Shown: positions 1-6,518 of the stretch, one piece after another
How positions within the stretch are numbered: position 1 is the stretch's first letter
Layout: each line of letters opens with the position of its first letter
Source: Actinomycetota bacterium
GTDB taxonomy: Bacteria; Actinomycetota; Acidimicrobiia; Acidimicrobiales; Ilumatobacteraceae
NCBI GenBank assembly: GCA_018882725.1
Contig: VERK01000041.1
Coordinates: 1 to 12,681, forward strand
Direction: 5' to 3'
DNA: 12,681 nt
Notes under the pieces: model-generated
Seen by the model: the letters and a program-made list of their open reading frames with translations, nothing else
Databases searched by the model: none
Told to the model about the DNA's origin: nothing
Translations under genes and position numbers: made by a program

Positions 1-223
1 TCCACCCGCGGCCGCGCACGGTTCGAATGGCCGTCGCGCCGAGCGTGCGACGCAGAGTCACCAGGATCGAATCGCTCCGGCGTTGATTGAGTTCGGTCAG
101 TCCGGCCCGACGCGCGATTTCCGACCGTCCGATGACCCGACCCTGGCAGTCGACGAGGACACGCAGCACCGCCAGGTCGTGGGGTCCGAGTGGACCCGGG
201 GAAACTGCTGCCACTCCGTTCAC
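1..223 (-). CDS. small winged-helix DNA-binding protein (OmpR/PhoB-type wing), 3' end outside window
   Basis: Reading the minus strand from a GTG at 223 gives about 74 residues with the pattern of a Trans_reg_C winged helix. A first helix (LGPHDLAVLRVLVD) is followed by the turn GRVIGRSEIARRAGL. The recognition-helix region is RSDSILVTLRRTLG, and the terminal wing is AIRTVRGRGW, matching the family's 'IRTVRGVGY' ending. An in-frame TGA at 250-252 rules out an N-terminal receiver domain, so the DNA-binding domain starts within about ten residues of the N terminus. If the protein ends soon after the wing, as such domains do, it would be a stand-alone wing of roughly 80-90 residues; the stop lies beyond the left edge. 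The start could also be the GTG at 214. It is divergent from the acyl-CoA dehydrogenase gene and may bind the repeats between them. The fold is reasonably certain, the target is not. Confidence 0.72.
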   Translation of the reverse strand, partial: MNGVAAVSPGPLGPHDLAVLRVLVDCQGRVIGRSEIARRAGLTELNQRRSDSILVTLRRTLGATAIRTVRGRGW

Positions 224-266
224 GGGGGAGACGGTACGAATCCCCGGTCACGGGCCTGTTCGGGCC

Positions 267-288
267 GTGTGAATGGAGTGTGAACGGA
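267..288. promoter_or_regulatory. tandem 11-bp direct repeat, candidate binding site for a winged-helix regulator
   Basis: Two abutting units, GTGTGAATGGA and GTGTGAACGGA, differ at one base and repeat at exactly 11 bp. Response regulators of the OmpR/PhoB family bind head-to-tail repeats with this period. On the minus strand the core reads GTTCAC then ATTCAC, resembling the GTTCACC units of Streptomyces PhoP (PHO) boxes. The site lies 44 bp before the regulator's GTG and 51 bp before the dehydrogenase ATG, so it could serve both. The repeat is seen; its function is inferred. Confidence 0.45.
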
Positions 289-339
289 AACCGCCGAGCG
301 GGTTCGGAGAGTTGGCGGTCGGGCGGTGAGAATGGCCTC

Positions 340-1575
340 ATGGACATGAGCTATTCCCCCGAAGCCGAGGCCTTCCGCACCGAGATCCGCGAGTGGTTGG
401 TGGCCAACCTCCCCAAGGGCTGGGGCGAACCCGGATTCGACCTGAGCCCGGAAGCGCGCAAGGACTTCAACGAGAATTGGCCGCGCAAGTTGTACGAGGG
501 TGGTTGGATCTGTGCGACCTGGCCCAAGGAGTACGGCGGCAAGGGACTCAGCACGATGCAAGGCGTGGTGCTGTCGGAAGAGTTCGCTCGGGTGAAGGCG
601 CCGCTGCGTGCCGACTTCTTCGGCGACACGCTCGTGGGCCCGACGCTTCTTCAGTGGGGCACCGAGGAGCAGAAGAAGGAATTCCTCCCCAACATCCTCT
701 CCGGCAAGACGCGTTGGTGCCAGGGCTTCTCCGAACCGAACTCGGGTTCCGACCTGGCCTCGCTCAAGACGTCGGCGATTCTCGACGGTGACGAGTGGAT
801 CATCAACGGCCAGAAGGTGTGGACCACCGGTGGTCATCACGCCGACTACTGCTTCTTGCTGACGCGCACCGATGCCGAAGCGCCCAAGCACAAGGGCATC
901 TCGTACCTCCTCGTGCCGATGCGCCAGGAAGGCGTCGAGGTGCGCGGCATCGTCCAGCCCGACGGAACCGCCGAGTTCTGCGAGGTGTTCTTCACCAACG
1001 CCCGTTGCCCGAAGGACAACGTGGTGGGCGGGGTCAACAACGGTTGGAAGGTCGCCAACTCCACGCTCGCGTTCGAGCGCGGCATGAGCGCCACGACCGG
1101 CTATCGCCGTTTCGAAGAGGAATACAAGATGATGGTGCGCGCGGCCACCGACAACGGTGCGATCGAGCGCGAAGACATCCGCCAGCGCCTCATGCAGTAC
1201 TACACGAAGATCCAGATCCTCCGGATCAACGGTCTCCGTTCCCTCACGGCCACGCTCAACGGCAGCAAGGATCTCGGCGTGGCCGCTCTCGGTGCCACCA
1301 ACAAGATGTACTGGTCGGAGATGCACAAGGCGGCCATGGAACTCGCACTCGACGTGTTCGGTGCGCAGTCGATGCTCGTCGATGCCGGTCCGACCGGAGC
1401 GTCGTGGCCTGGTGTCGCGCGCGAGAAGCGCCGTCCCGGCTACCCGGTGAGTCCGATGATGTCGTCGTTCTTCTTCAGCCGCTCCGAAACGATCTGGGGC
1501 GGAACGAGCCAGATCCAGCGCAACATCGTGGGTGAGCGCGTGCTCGGTCTTCCGAAGGAGCCGTCGGCAGGTTGA
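340..1575 (+). CDS. acyl-CoA dehydrogenase (FadE-type)
   Basis: Cytoplasmic flavoenzyme of 411 residues that would introduce a 2,3-double bond into an acyl-CoA, passing electrons to electron-transfer flavoprotein. The N-terminal helical domain starts at once (SPEAEAFRTEIREWL). The middle domain carries the family signature GFSEPNSGSDLASL and the FAD-contacting WTTGG. The C terminus has ETIWGGTSQIQRNIVGERVL. The MCAD-type catalytic glutamate is glycine here (G387), but E246 in LAFERGMSA aligns with the base used by isovaleryl-CoA dehydrogenase and by many actinobacterial FadE proteins, so the enzyme is probably active. The ATG at 340 is chosen because GGTGAG (325-330) sits nine bases upstream; the ATG at 346 is the alternative, and an upstream in-frame ATG at 190 would add an unconserved tail through the regulatory spacer. 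It is coupled to the MFS gene. Substrate cannot be read from the sequence; branched-chain, aromatic or steroid side-chain acyl-CoAs are all possible. Confidence 0.9.
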   Translation: MDMSYSPEAEAFRTEIREWLVANLPKGWGEPGFDLSPEARKDFNENWPRKLYEGGWICATWPKEYGGKGLSTMQGVVLSEEFARVKAPLRADFFGDTLVGPTLLQWGTEEQKKEFLPNILSGKTRWCQGFSEPNSGSDLASLKTSAILDGDEWIINGQKVWTTGGHHADYCFLLTRTDAEAPKHKGISYLLVPMRQEGVEVRGIVQPDGTAEFCEVFFTNARCPKDNVVGGVNNGWKVANSTLAFERGMSATTGYRRFEEEYKMMVRAATDNGAIEREDIRQRLMQYYTKIQILRINGLRSLTATLNGSKDLGVAALGATNKMYWSEMHKAAMELALDVFGAQSMLVDAGPTGASWPGVAREKRRPGYPVSPMMSSFFFSRSETIWGGTSQIQRNIVGERVLGLPKEPSAG

Positions 1576-2774
1576 CCAACCGCATGGTGACGCCCCGGTT
1601 CCTTCTGGTGATGGGGGCGACACTGGCGTACTACGTGTGCGTCGGCGTACTCATTCCGGTGCTGCCGGTGTTCGTCGAGAACGGCATGGGCTCGGGCGAG
1701 GCCATGGTCGGTGCCACTGCGGTCGCGTTCAGTGTCGCCGCCGTCGCCGCACGTCCCGCAATCACCTGGATCGGCAACCGCTTCGGGCGTCGGTCGATGA
1801 TGGTGTGGGGCTCGGCGCTGAGCGTGGTGGCCGGACTCGGCCATCTGTTCGTGACCGAAGCGTGGCAACTGCTTCCTCTGCGCGCGGTGATGGGAATTGG
1901 CGAGGCCGGACTGTTCGTCGGTGCATCGACGGTGGTCGTGGAGCTGAGCCCCGACTCACGTCGCGCCGAAGCGGCCAGTTACCTGTCGCTGTCGGTCTTC
2001 GGAGGTTTGGCAGTGGGGCCGATCATCGGCGAACTGGTGATGGGTGACGTCGCGAGCACGGCGCGTGGTCTCGACGCCGGACGGTTCGACGCGGTGTTCT
2101 GGCTGATGACGATCTTCGCTGCGGTGGCGGCCGTGGTGTCGTTGTCGGCACCGCGTTGGGTGGGCGAGCGTCCCAACATCGCGAAGCACAAGGTCTCGTG
2201 GATGCAGCGCGAAGCGGTGATTCCCGGGATGATCCTCGCCGGCGGAATCGTGTCGTGGACAGCGTTCAGCTCGTTCGTGCCGGGCTTCGCCAAGCAACTC
2301 GGCTTGGGCGGCTCGGCGGCCTTCTTCACGCTCTACAGCATCTTGTGTCTCGTGATCCGTTTGGTGGGTGCGCGGTGGCCCGAGCGACTCGGCCTCAAGC
2401 GGACTGTCATGTTCGCGTTGGTATGTCTCACGTTCGGGACAGGTGTGGTCGCGGTCATGGCCAACGAAGCTGGCATCTGGGTCGGAACTGTGCTCATGGG
2501 CTTCGGTATGTCGTTCTTGTATCCGTCGCTTCTGGCGATGAGCGTTCAGCGTGTGGACGACACGCGACGGGTGGCTGTGGTGGCGAGTTTCACCGCATTC
2601 TTCGAGATCGGTTCGGCCGCCGGCGGTTTGTCGCTTGGAGTGCTCGGTGAGGTGTTCGGAAAGCGTTCCACCTTTGTTGGTGGAGCCGCGTTCGCGGCCG
2701 CCGGACTGGTGATCCTGATCTGGTACCGAAATCGGTCAGTGAGCCGCGCTGCTGTTGTCGGGCTGCAGAGTTGA
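1572..2774 (+). CDS. MFS transporter, 12-helix type
   Basis: Integral membrane protein of 400 residues with the usual 12-helix major facilitator length. The first helix (FLLVMGATLAYYVCVGVLIPVLPVF) is followed by the loop 2-3 motif, degenerate here as NRFGRRSMMVWG, and helix 4 contains RAVMGIGEAGLF. Sugar- and drug-efflux-like MFS proteins have this layout. The TTG at 1572 overlaps the dehydrogenase stop codon (TTGA), and AAGGAG at 1555-1560 lies eleven bases before it; the ATG at 1584 is the alternative but is 23 bases from that site. Overlap implies translational coupling, so the transporter probably handles a substrate or product of the dehydrogenase pathway, which is inference. Its last 39 bases overlap the end of the opposing efflux gene. 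Direction of transport and substrate are unknown. Confidence 0.85.
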   Translation: MTNRMVTPRFLLVMGATLAYYVCVGVLIPVLPVFVENGMGSGEAMVGATAVAFSVAAVAARPAITWIGNRFGRRSMMVWGSALSVVAGLGHLFVTEAWQLLPLRAVMGIGEAGLFVGASTVVVELSPDSRRAEAASYLSLSVFGGLAVGPIIGELVMGDVASTARGLDAGRFDAVFWLMTIFAAVAAVVSLSAPRWVGERPNIAKHKVSWMQREAVIPGMILAGGIVSWTAFSSFVPGFAKQLGLGGSAAFFTLYSILCLVIRLVGARWPERLGLKRTVMFALVCLTFGTGVVAVMANEAGIWVGTVLMGFGMSFLYPSLLAMSVQRVDDTRRVAVVASFTAFFEIGSAAGGLSLGVLGEVFGKRSTFVGGAAFAAAGLVILIWYRNRSVSRAAVVGLQS

Positions 2775-4250
2775 ACTCGTCCGCAACGGACGATCGGGAA
2801 GCAGCCAGCCGAACACCATCACCACCGCGGCCACGGGAATAGCTGCCTTGAATACGGTGCTGATGGCGTTGGAAAGAACTTCGAGGGCCTGAGCCTTGTC
2901 GGCCGGTGGCAGATCGGCGATCGCGCGCGGACGTCGGATGAGACGCTCGTCGATCTTGCCGCTGATCTGCGCCGAGAACACCGCGCCGTAGACCCCGAGT
3001 CCGATCACGCCGCCGAGTGAGCGCATGAACAGCACGGTCGACGACGCGGTTCCGATTTCGTGCGGTTCGACGGCGTTCTGCGCGGCGAGCGAACCTGGCG
3101 GCATCACGCCGCCGACTCCGAGCCCCATGAGCGCCGAGCCGGCCATTGCGACGTAGAGGTAGCCGTGTTCTTTGCCGATGGTGCTGATGACGATCATCGC
3201 GCACAGCATGAGGAAGCCACCGACGAACGGCCAGGGCTTGATGCTTCCGACCTTCGACGTGCGACGCCCGACGTACGTGGCCGAGATCGCGACCGACACG
3301 GCGAGAGGCGTCAATAGGAGGCCCGAGTTGGTGGCCGACACTCCCGTGACACCTTGCAAGTAGAGCGGAATGAAGGCGTTGGCTCCGTACATGATCGCGC
3401 CGGCGCCGATCATCATCGGAATCACGGCCCGGATCACGTCGATGTTCATGAGCGACATCGGAATGATCGGCTCGGGAGCCTTGGTTTCCCACCACACGAA
3501 GCTCACGCCGAAGATCGCAGCAGCGGTGATGAGGGCAATGGTGATGGGCGTGAACCAGCCGTTCGATTCGCCCGACCAACTGACGCCGAGGATCAGTGAC
3601 GTCACCGATGTGACCAGTAGGAAACCACCGAGGAGATCGACCTTGGCCTCTTTCTTCATGAACGGGAGGCGAAGACTGAAGTTGACCACGGTGAGCGCCG
3701 CGATACCGATGGGCAGGTTGATGAAGAAGATCCAACGCCACGAGGTGTTGTCGACGATGAAGCCGCCGATGAGCGGACCGACCACGCTGGCCATCGTGAA
3801 CACACTCGTGATCACACCCACGTAACGACCGCGTTCGCGGGGCGGCACGATGTCGCCCACGATGGTGAATGCCATGGCGAACAACCCGCCGCCGCCGATG
3901 CCCTGGATGCCGCGGGCGAGAATGAGTTGCCACATGTTCTGGGCGAGTCCACACACCAGCGAGGCCGTGACGAACGAGACGATCGCGATCTGGAAGAGCA
4001 CTCGCCGCCCGTAGAGGTCGGACAACTTGCCGAAGAGTGGCGTGGCCACGGTGGAGGTGAGGAGGTAGGCCGTGCCCACCCACGCGTACGAGGTGACGCC
4101 ACCGAGGTCGCCCACGATCGTGGCCAGGGCCGTATTGATGATGGTGCCGTCGAGAGCCGACAACGAGAGGCCCGACATGATGCCGGCGAACATGATCGTG
4201 ATCTGGCGCTTGGTGTACGTGCCGGGTCCGGAAGCGGGTGCGGTGTTCAT
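2736..4250 (-). CDS. DHA2-family multidrug efflux MFS transporter (EmrB/QacA type)
   Basis: Membrane protein of 504 residues with the length and layout of 14-helix drug:proton antiporters. Helix 1 holds the family motif LSALDGTIINTALATI. The loop 2-3 motif is GKLSDLYGRRVLF, helix 4 has RGIQGIGGGGLFAMAF, and loop 4-5 has PPRERGRYVG. The ATG at 4250 is chosen because the protein begins MNTAPASGPGTYTKRQIT, a normal cytoplasmic lead-in, and GGGAGG lies just upstream (4254-4259), although only three bases separate it from the ATG. An in-frame ATG at 4412 would add 54 residues unlike the family. Expression is probably controlled at the palindrome at 4269-4281. No regulator gene is adjacent; the TetR downstream of 5730 has different operators. 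Exported compounds cannot be named. Confidence 0.9.
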   Translation of the reverse strand: MNTAPASGPGTYTKRQITIMFAGIMSGLSLSALDGTIINTALATIVGDLGGVTSYAWVGTAYLLTSTVATPLFGKLSDLYGRRVLFQIAIVSFVTASLVCGLAQNMWQLILARGIQGIGGGGLFAMAFTIVGDIVPPRERGRYVGVITSVFTMASVVGPLIGGFIVDNTSWRWIFFINLPIGIAALTVVNFSLRLPFMKKEAKVDLLGGFLLVTSVTSLILGVSWSGESNGWFTPITIALITAAAIFGVSFVWWETKAPEPIIPMSLMNIDVIRAVIPMMIGAGAIMYGANAFIPLYLQGVTGVSATNSGLLLTPLAVSVAISATYVGRRTSKVGSIKPWPFVGGFLMLCAMIVISTIGKEHGYLYVAMAGSALMGLGVGGVMPPGSLAAQNAVEPHEIGTASSTVLFMRSLGGVIGLGVYGAVFSAQISGKIDERLIRRPRAIADLPPADKAQALEVLSNAISTVFKAAIPVAAVVMVFGWLLPDRPLRTSSTLQPDNSSAAH

Positions 4251-4268
4251 GGGCCTCCCAGGGGGTAT

Positions 4269-4281
4269 TTGTAACTTACAA
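4269..4281. promoter_or_regulatory. 13-bp palindrome TTGTAA-C-TTACAA upstream of the efflux gene
   Basis: Perfect inverted repeat with 6-bp arms around one central base, strikingly AT-rich for this genome and ending 18 bp before the efflux start codon. Dimeric repressors of the TetR or MarR type commonly bind such sites in front of DHA2 pumps. The cognate regulator is not identifiable in the window. The rest of 4251-4516 (266 bp) shows no gene apart from the short remnant at its right end. Confidence 0.4.
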
Positions 4282-4452
4282 CCAACCCCGTGCCGGGGGT
4301 GGGACTCGTCATCTGGATTCCGGGCTTGCGACCGGAGACGACTTTCCTGCGATCCGAACCCCCATTCATGGGGTTCGTAGTCATGTTGTTGGCCATATCG
4401 CGTGTCAGACACGGAACGGACGAATGCGTTGCGGCGCCTGGGTTTCGTGGCG

Positions 4453-4515
4453 TCAGCCGGCGTGGATCGTGAACAGCACCGGAGCGTGATCGCTGATGAG
4501 GCCCACGACGCGACG
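4453..4515 (-). pseudogene. possible C-terminal remnant of an endonuclease/exonuclease/phosphatase-family gene
   Basis: On the minus strand, in a frame different from the neighbouring oxidoreductase, the last 20 codons before a TGA (4453-4455) read RRVVGLISDHAPVLFTIHAG. The SDHxPV motif near the C terminus, with the catalytic Asp and His, is the hallmark of EEP-fold phosphodiesterases such as exonuclease III. The frame stays open only about 48 codons and overlaps the intact oxidoreductase gene, so no complete EEP gene exists here. It may be what was left when the oxidoreductase/TetR module arrived. Chance resemblance over such a short stretch cannot be excluded. Confidence 0.3.
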
Positions 4516-4516
4516 A

Positions 4517-5668
4517 TCAGGCTTCCGTGACAGGTGCCAGTTCGTCAAGACCTGCCAACTTCCCGTCGCAGTGCGGTAGGAGATCCGTGAGGAGCCGGTC
4601 GCCGTCGATCACCACCTCAGGAGGGTGAACTCCTGGTGGTAGCGGCCGCTCGAGCAGTTGCGTGATCGCCAGAACGGCTGGGACTGCCGTCGCTGCGGCC
4701 ATGCCAGCGGGTGCCGAGGTCATCCGACAACCCACGGTGCGCGACTCCCCGTTGCGTTCGCCGCGAAGCAGCACGAAGAAGCTGGGCAGTGATCCGGCCC
4801 CCTTGAATCGCACGGACGCGACGAGGGCCCTCATCAGTCGAGCGGGGCGCGGTGCGAGCACTGCCTCTGCGGCGGCCGTATGAGTCAGTTTGCCGCGATC
4901 GATGTCCCGAGCGATGGCGGCCAGATACGGCGCGGTGGGGCGTTGGACGAGCATTGCGTTGGCAGCGTTGCCAGTGATGCCCAACGACACGTGCAGCGTG
5001 AGGGGTTCGGGATGACCGACCGTGTATGCCGTGCCGGTGCCGCCACCTGGGTAGCTGAAGGCGATTGGCGCCAGCGGGGCACGATGCTGCCGGCGCCCCT
5101 GCTCCACGACGCAGATCTCACCCGAGATCTGCTCCATCAGATGGATGGCTGCGGCGGATGGTCGTCCGGTGGCGTCGCGCCCTTCGTCCACGGCCGCGTG
5201 ACCCTGCCCTGGCGACGGGATGTCGAGCGGCCACACCGTGTAGCAGTCGGTGACCGAGTCGAGGCGCCGAGCAGCGCGTGCTGCGAGAAGATTCGAAAGC
5301 CCCGGGCTCGCACCCATTCCGATGAGCGCTCCAACGCCCGCGTCCTTCGCTCGTTGATCGAGCTCGAACATCGCCGCAGTGGGCTCCGGGTCGTCGCAGA
5401 TGTCCACGTACATCGTGGCGGTGTCGAGCGCGGCCTCCAATACCGGGACCCCGAAGCGGAAGAACGGGCCGGTGCAGTTCAGCACCAGATCCGCATCCGA
5501 GAGGACGCGGCGCAACGCGTCCGCATCGGACACGTCGACCACGGTGTCGACCTGACCGGCTCTGACACGGTCGGCCAGCACCAGCCGATCGATACCCGGC
5601 ACCTTGCCCAACTCCTCGGCCGCCCGCGACCCCATTCCCCCGGCAGCGCCGAGACACACGACCTTCAT
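4517..5668 (-). CDS. saccharopine dehydrogenase-like NAD(P)-binding oxidoreductase
   Basis: Protein of 383 residues, probably cytoplasmic. It opens with a Rossmann strand and glycine motif (KVVCLGAAGGMG; G7, G10, G13). It continues in the saccharopine-dehydrogenase pattern: VSDADALRRVLSDADLVLNCTGPF, then a strand with YVDICDDPEPT and the GMGASPGLSNLLA turn. Family members act on carbon-nitrogen bonds of amino-acid or polyamine adducts (saccharopine, carboxynorspermidine) or on other substrates; this one cannot be assigned. The ATG at 5668 is preferred because GGAG lies eight bases upstream; a GTG at 5674 is in frame but only two bases from it. The gene is divergent from a TetR regulator, and a perfect 26-bp palindrome sits directly upstream, covering its ribosome-binding site. 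It is therefore likely to be repressed by that regulator and induced by the substrate or a related compound. Confidence 0.8.
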   Translation of the reverse strand: MKVVCLGAAGGMGSRAAEELGKVPGIDRLVLADRVRAGQVDTVVDVSDADALRRVLSDADLVLNCTGPFFRFGVPVLEAALDTATMYVDICDDPEPTAAMFELDQRAKDAGVGALIGMGASPGLSNLLAARAARRLDSVTDCYTVWPLDIPSPGQGHAAVDEGRDATGRPSAAAIHLMEQISGEICVVEQGRRQHRAPLAPIAFSYPGGGTGTAYTVGHPEPLTLHVSLGITGNAANAMLVQRPTAPYLAAIARDIDRGKLTHTAAAEAVLAPRPARLMRALVASVRFKGAGSLPSFFVLLRGERNGESRTVGCRMTSAPAGMAAATAVPAVLAITQLLERPLPPGVHPPEVVIDGDRLLTDLLPHCDGKLAGLDELAPVTEA

Positions 5669-5674
5669 CCTCAC

Positions 5675-5700
5675 CTCTCCTGTACAGATGTACAGGAGAG
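5675..5700. promoter_or_regulatory. 26-bp perfect palindrome, putative TetR operator O1
   Basis: Arms CTCTCCTGTACA and TGTACAGGAGAG are exact reverse complements around a 2-bp centre (GA). It ends seven bases before the oxidoreductase ATG and contains that gene's Shine-Dalgarno sequence. It shares the 16-bp core CTGTACR-NN-TGTACAG with the second palindrome 35 bp away. A TetR dimer bound here would block transcription of the oxidoreductase gene, which is inference from position. Confidence 0.7.
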
Positions 5701-5711
5701 ACTGTAGGCCG

Positions 5712-5733
5712 GCACTGTACGTTTGTACAGTGC
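5712..5733. promoter_or_regulatory. 22-bp palindrome, putative TetR operator O2 overlapping the tetR start
   Basis: Arms GCACTGTAC and GTACAGTGC are exact reverse complements around GTTT. The core matches operator O1 in 14 of 16 positions, differing only at the central bases. It spans the GTG start codon of the TetR gene, which points to tight autorepression and to a leaderless or very short-leader tetR mRNA. Confidence 0.7.
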
Positions 5734-6311
5734 AGAACGACTCCGTGCGCGACCGGCTACTCGCGGCAACTTTGGAGATCGTGGCGAGTGACGGCGTCGA
5801 CGGCGTTCGGCATCGACGAGTGGCAGAACGCGCCGGTGTGTCGCTCGGCTCGACCTCCTACCACTTCAGCAGTCGTGAGGAACTACTCCGCGAGACGTTC
5901 CTCTGGTATCTGCACAACGCCAACGCAGACCTTGCCAGGCTGCGCCACGATCGTCGGGCGGGCACGGCGACTGCACGGCTCGTCGAACTCATCGTCGCCC
6001 TCGTTCACCTGGAGACCAACAACCAACCGCTGGTTCGAGCCGAATACGAGCTGATGATGTACGCCGGTCGCGACCCCGCGCTCCGCCAGGGACTCCGTGA
6101 CTGGGAAATGGCCCAACGGCGGCAGATCGCCGACGAACTCCGGGCCGCCGGCGGCCGCCGACCTGAAGCCGGCGCAGCGACGCTGGTCGCCCTGGTGCGG
6201 GGCCTGGAACTCGAACTACTCAACCACGCCCCACTCACGGCGGCCCAACTGCGAGACCGGGTCGAGCCGGTGGTCGAGGCTCTCCTCTCCTCTCGCTCGT
6301 CGAACTCATAA
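5730..6311 (+). CDS. TetR/AcrR-family transcriptional repressor
   Basis: Regulator of 193 residues, the usual TetR length. The N-terminal helix-turn-helix is clear: RDRLLAATLEIVASDGVDGV leads into RRVAERAGVSLGSTSYHFSS, with the family's signature 'YxHF' helix, followed by REELLRETF. The rest is the helical ligand-binding and dimerisation domain. The start is taken as the GTG at 5730 because the protein then begins eight residues before the first helix; a GTG at 5745 is also possible. Neither has a ribosome-binding site, and the open frame extends back to 5604 only through the operators and the neighbour's coding region. It almost certainly controls the divergent oxidoreductase gene and itself through the two palindromes. 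The inducer is unknown, perhaps a substrate of the oxidoreductase. Confidence 0.88.
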   Translation: MQNDSVRDRLLAATLEIVASDGVDGVRHRRVAERAGVSLGSTSYHFSSREELLRETFLWYLHNANADLARLRHDRRAGTATARLVELIVALVHLETNNQPLVRAEYELMMYAGRDPALRQGLRDWEMAQRRQIADELRAAGGRRPEAGAATLVALVRGLELELLNHAPLTAAQLRDRVEPVVEALLSSRSSNS

Positions 6312-6518
6312 CCCGAGGGTCGCACTGCAACCTGCCGTAGCAGCCGTCTGCCGATCCAAGAGTCGCCCGCGGGCCGCCGGCCCAGCGGTTGATCGCACCC
6401 GAACACGTCGCCGAGCTTCTGCGCCAAGCGCTCAACGCGGCAATGAACTCCCGCACAACATGGACCGGGGTCCAGGAGTCGGTGCCTGAGGTGGTGTTCA
6501 GAACGGCGAAGATGGGAC
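6312..6518. other. 207-bp spacer without a recognisable gene
   Basis: No tRNA, terminator-grade hairpin or clear promoter is seen. After a TAG, the plus strand has an open frame with protein-like stretches (RLIAPEHVAELLRQALNAAMN, about 6388-6450) that runs out of frame into the alkyltransferase gene. It has no convincing start or ribosome-binding site and no family I recognise. It may be a decayed gene end at the right flank of the oxidoreductase/TetR module, or chance. Confidence 0.3.

Noticed and set aside
254..275. Hairpin in the spacer before the dehydrogenase (CACGGGCC pairing with GGGCCGTG)
   Set aside because: Contains an internal mismatch and no U tract; weaker than expected by chance arguments in GC-rich DNA.
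1480..1515. Acyl-CoA dehydrogenase seemingly lacking its catalytic glutamate (G387 in IWGGTSQIQ)
   Set aside because: E246 in LAFERG sits at the alternative catalytic position used by isovaleryl-CoA dehydrogenase and many actinobacterial FadE proteins, so loss of activity is not implied.
220..1623. 467-residue open frame antisense to the acyl-CoA dehydrogenase
   Set aside because: Arg/His/Glu-rich composition typical of the antisense shadow of a high-GC gene, with no recognisable domain; the sense frame is a clear enzyme.
2590..4083. 497-residue open frame in a shifted frame over the efflux transporter
   Set aside because: His/Arg-rich with no membrane pattern; the other frame encodes a textbook 14-helix transporter.
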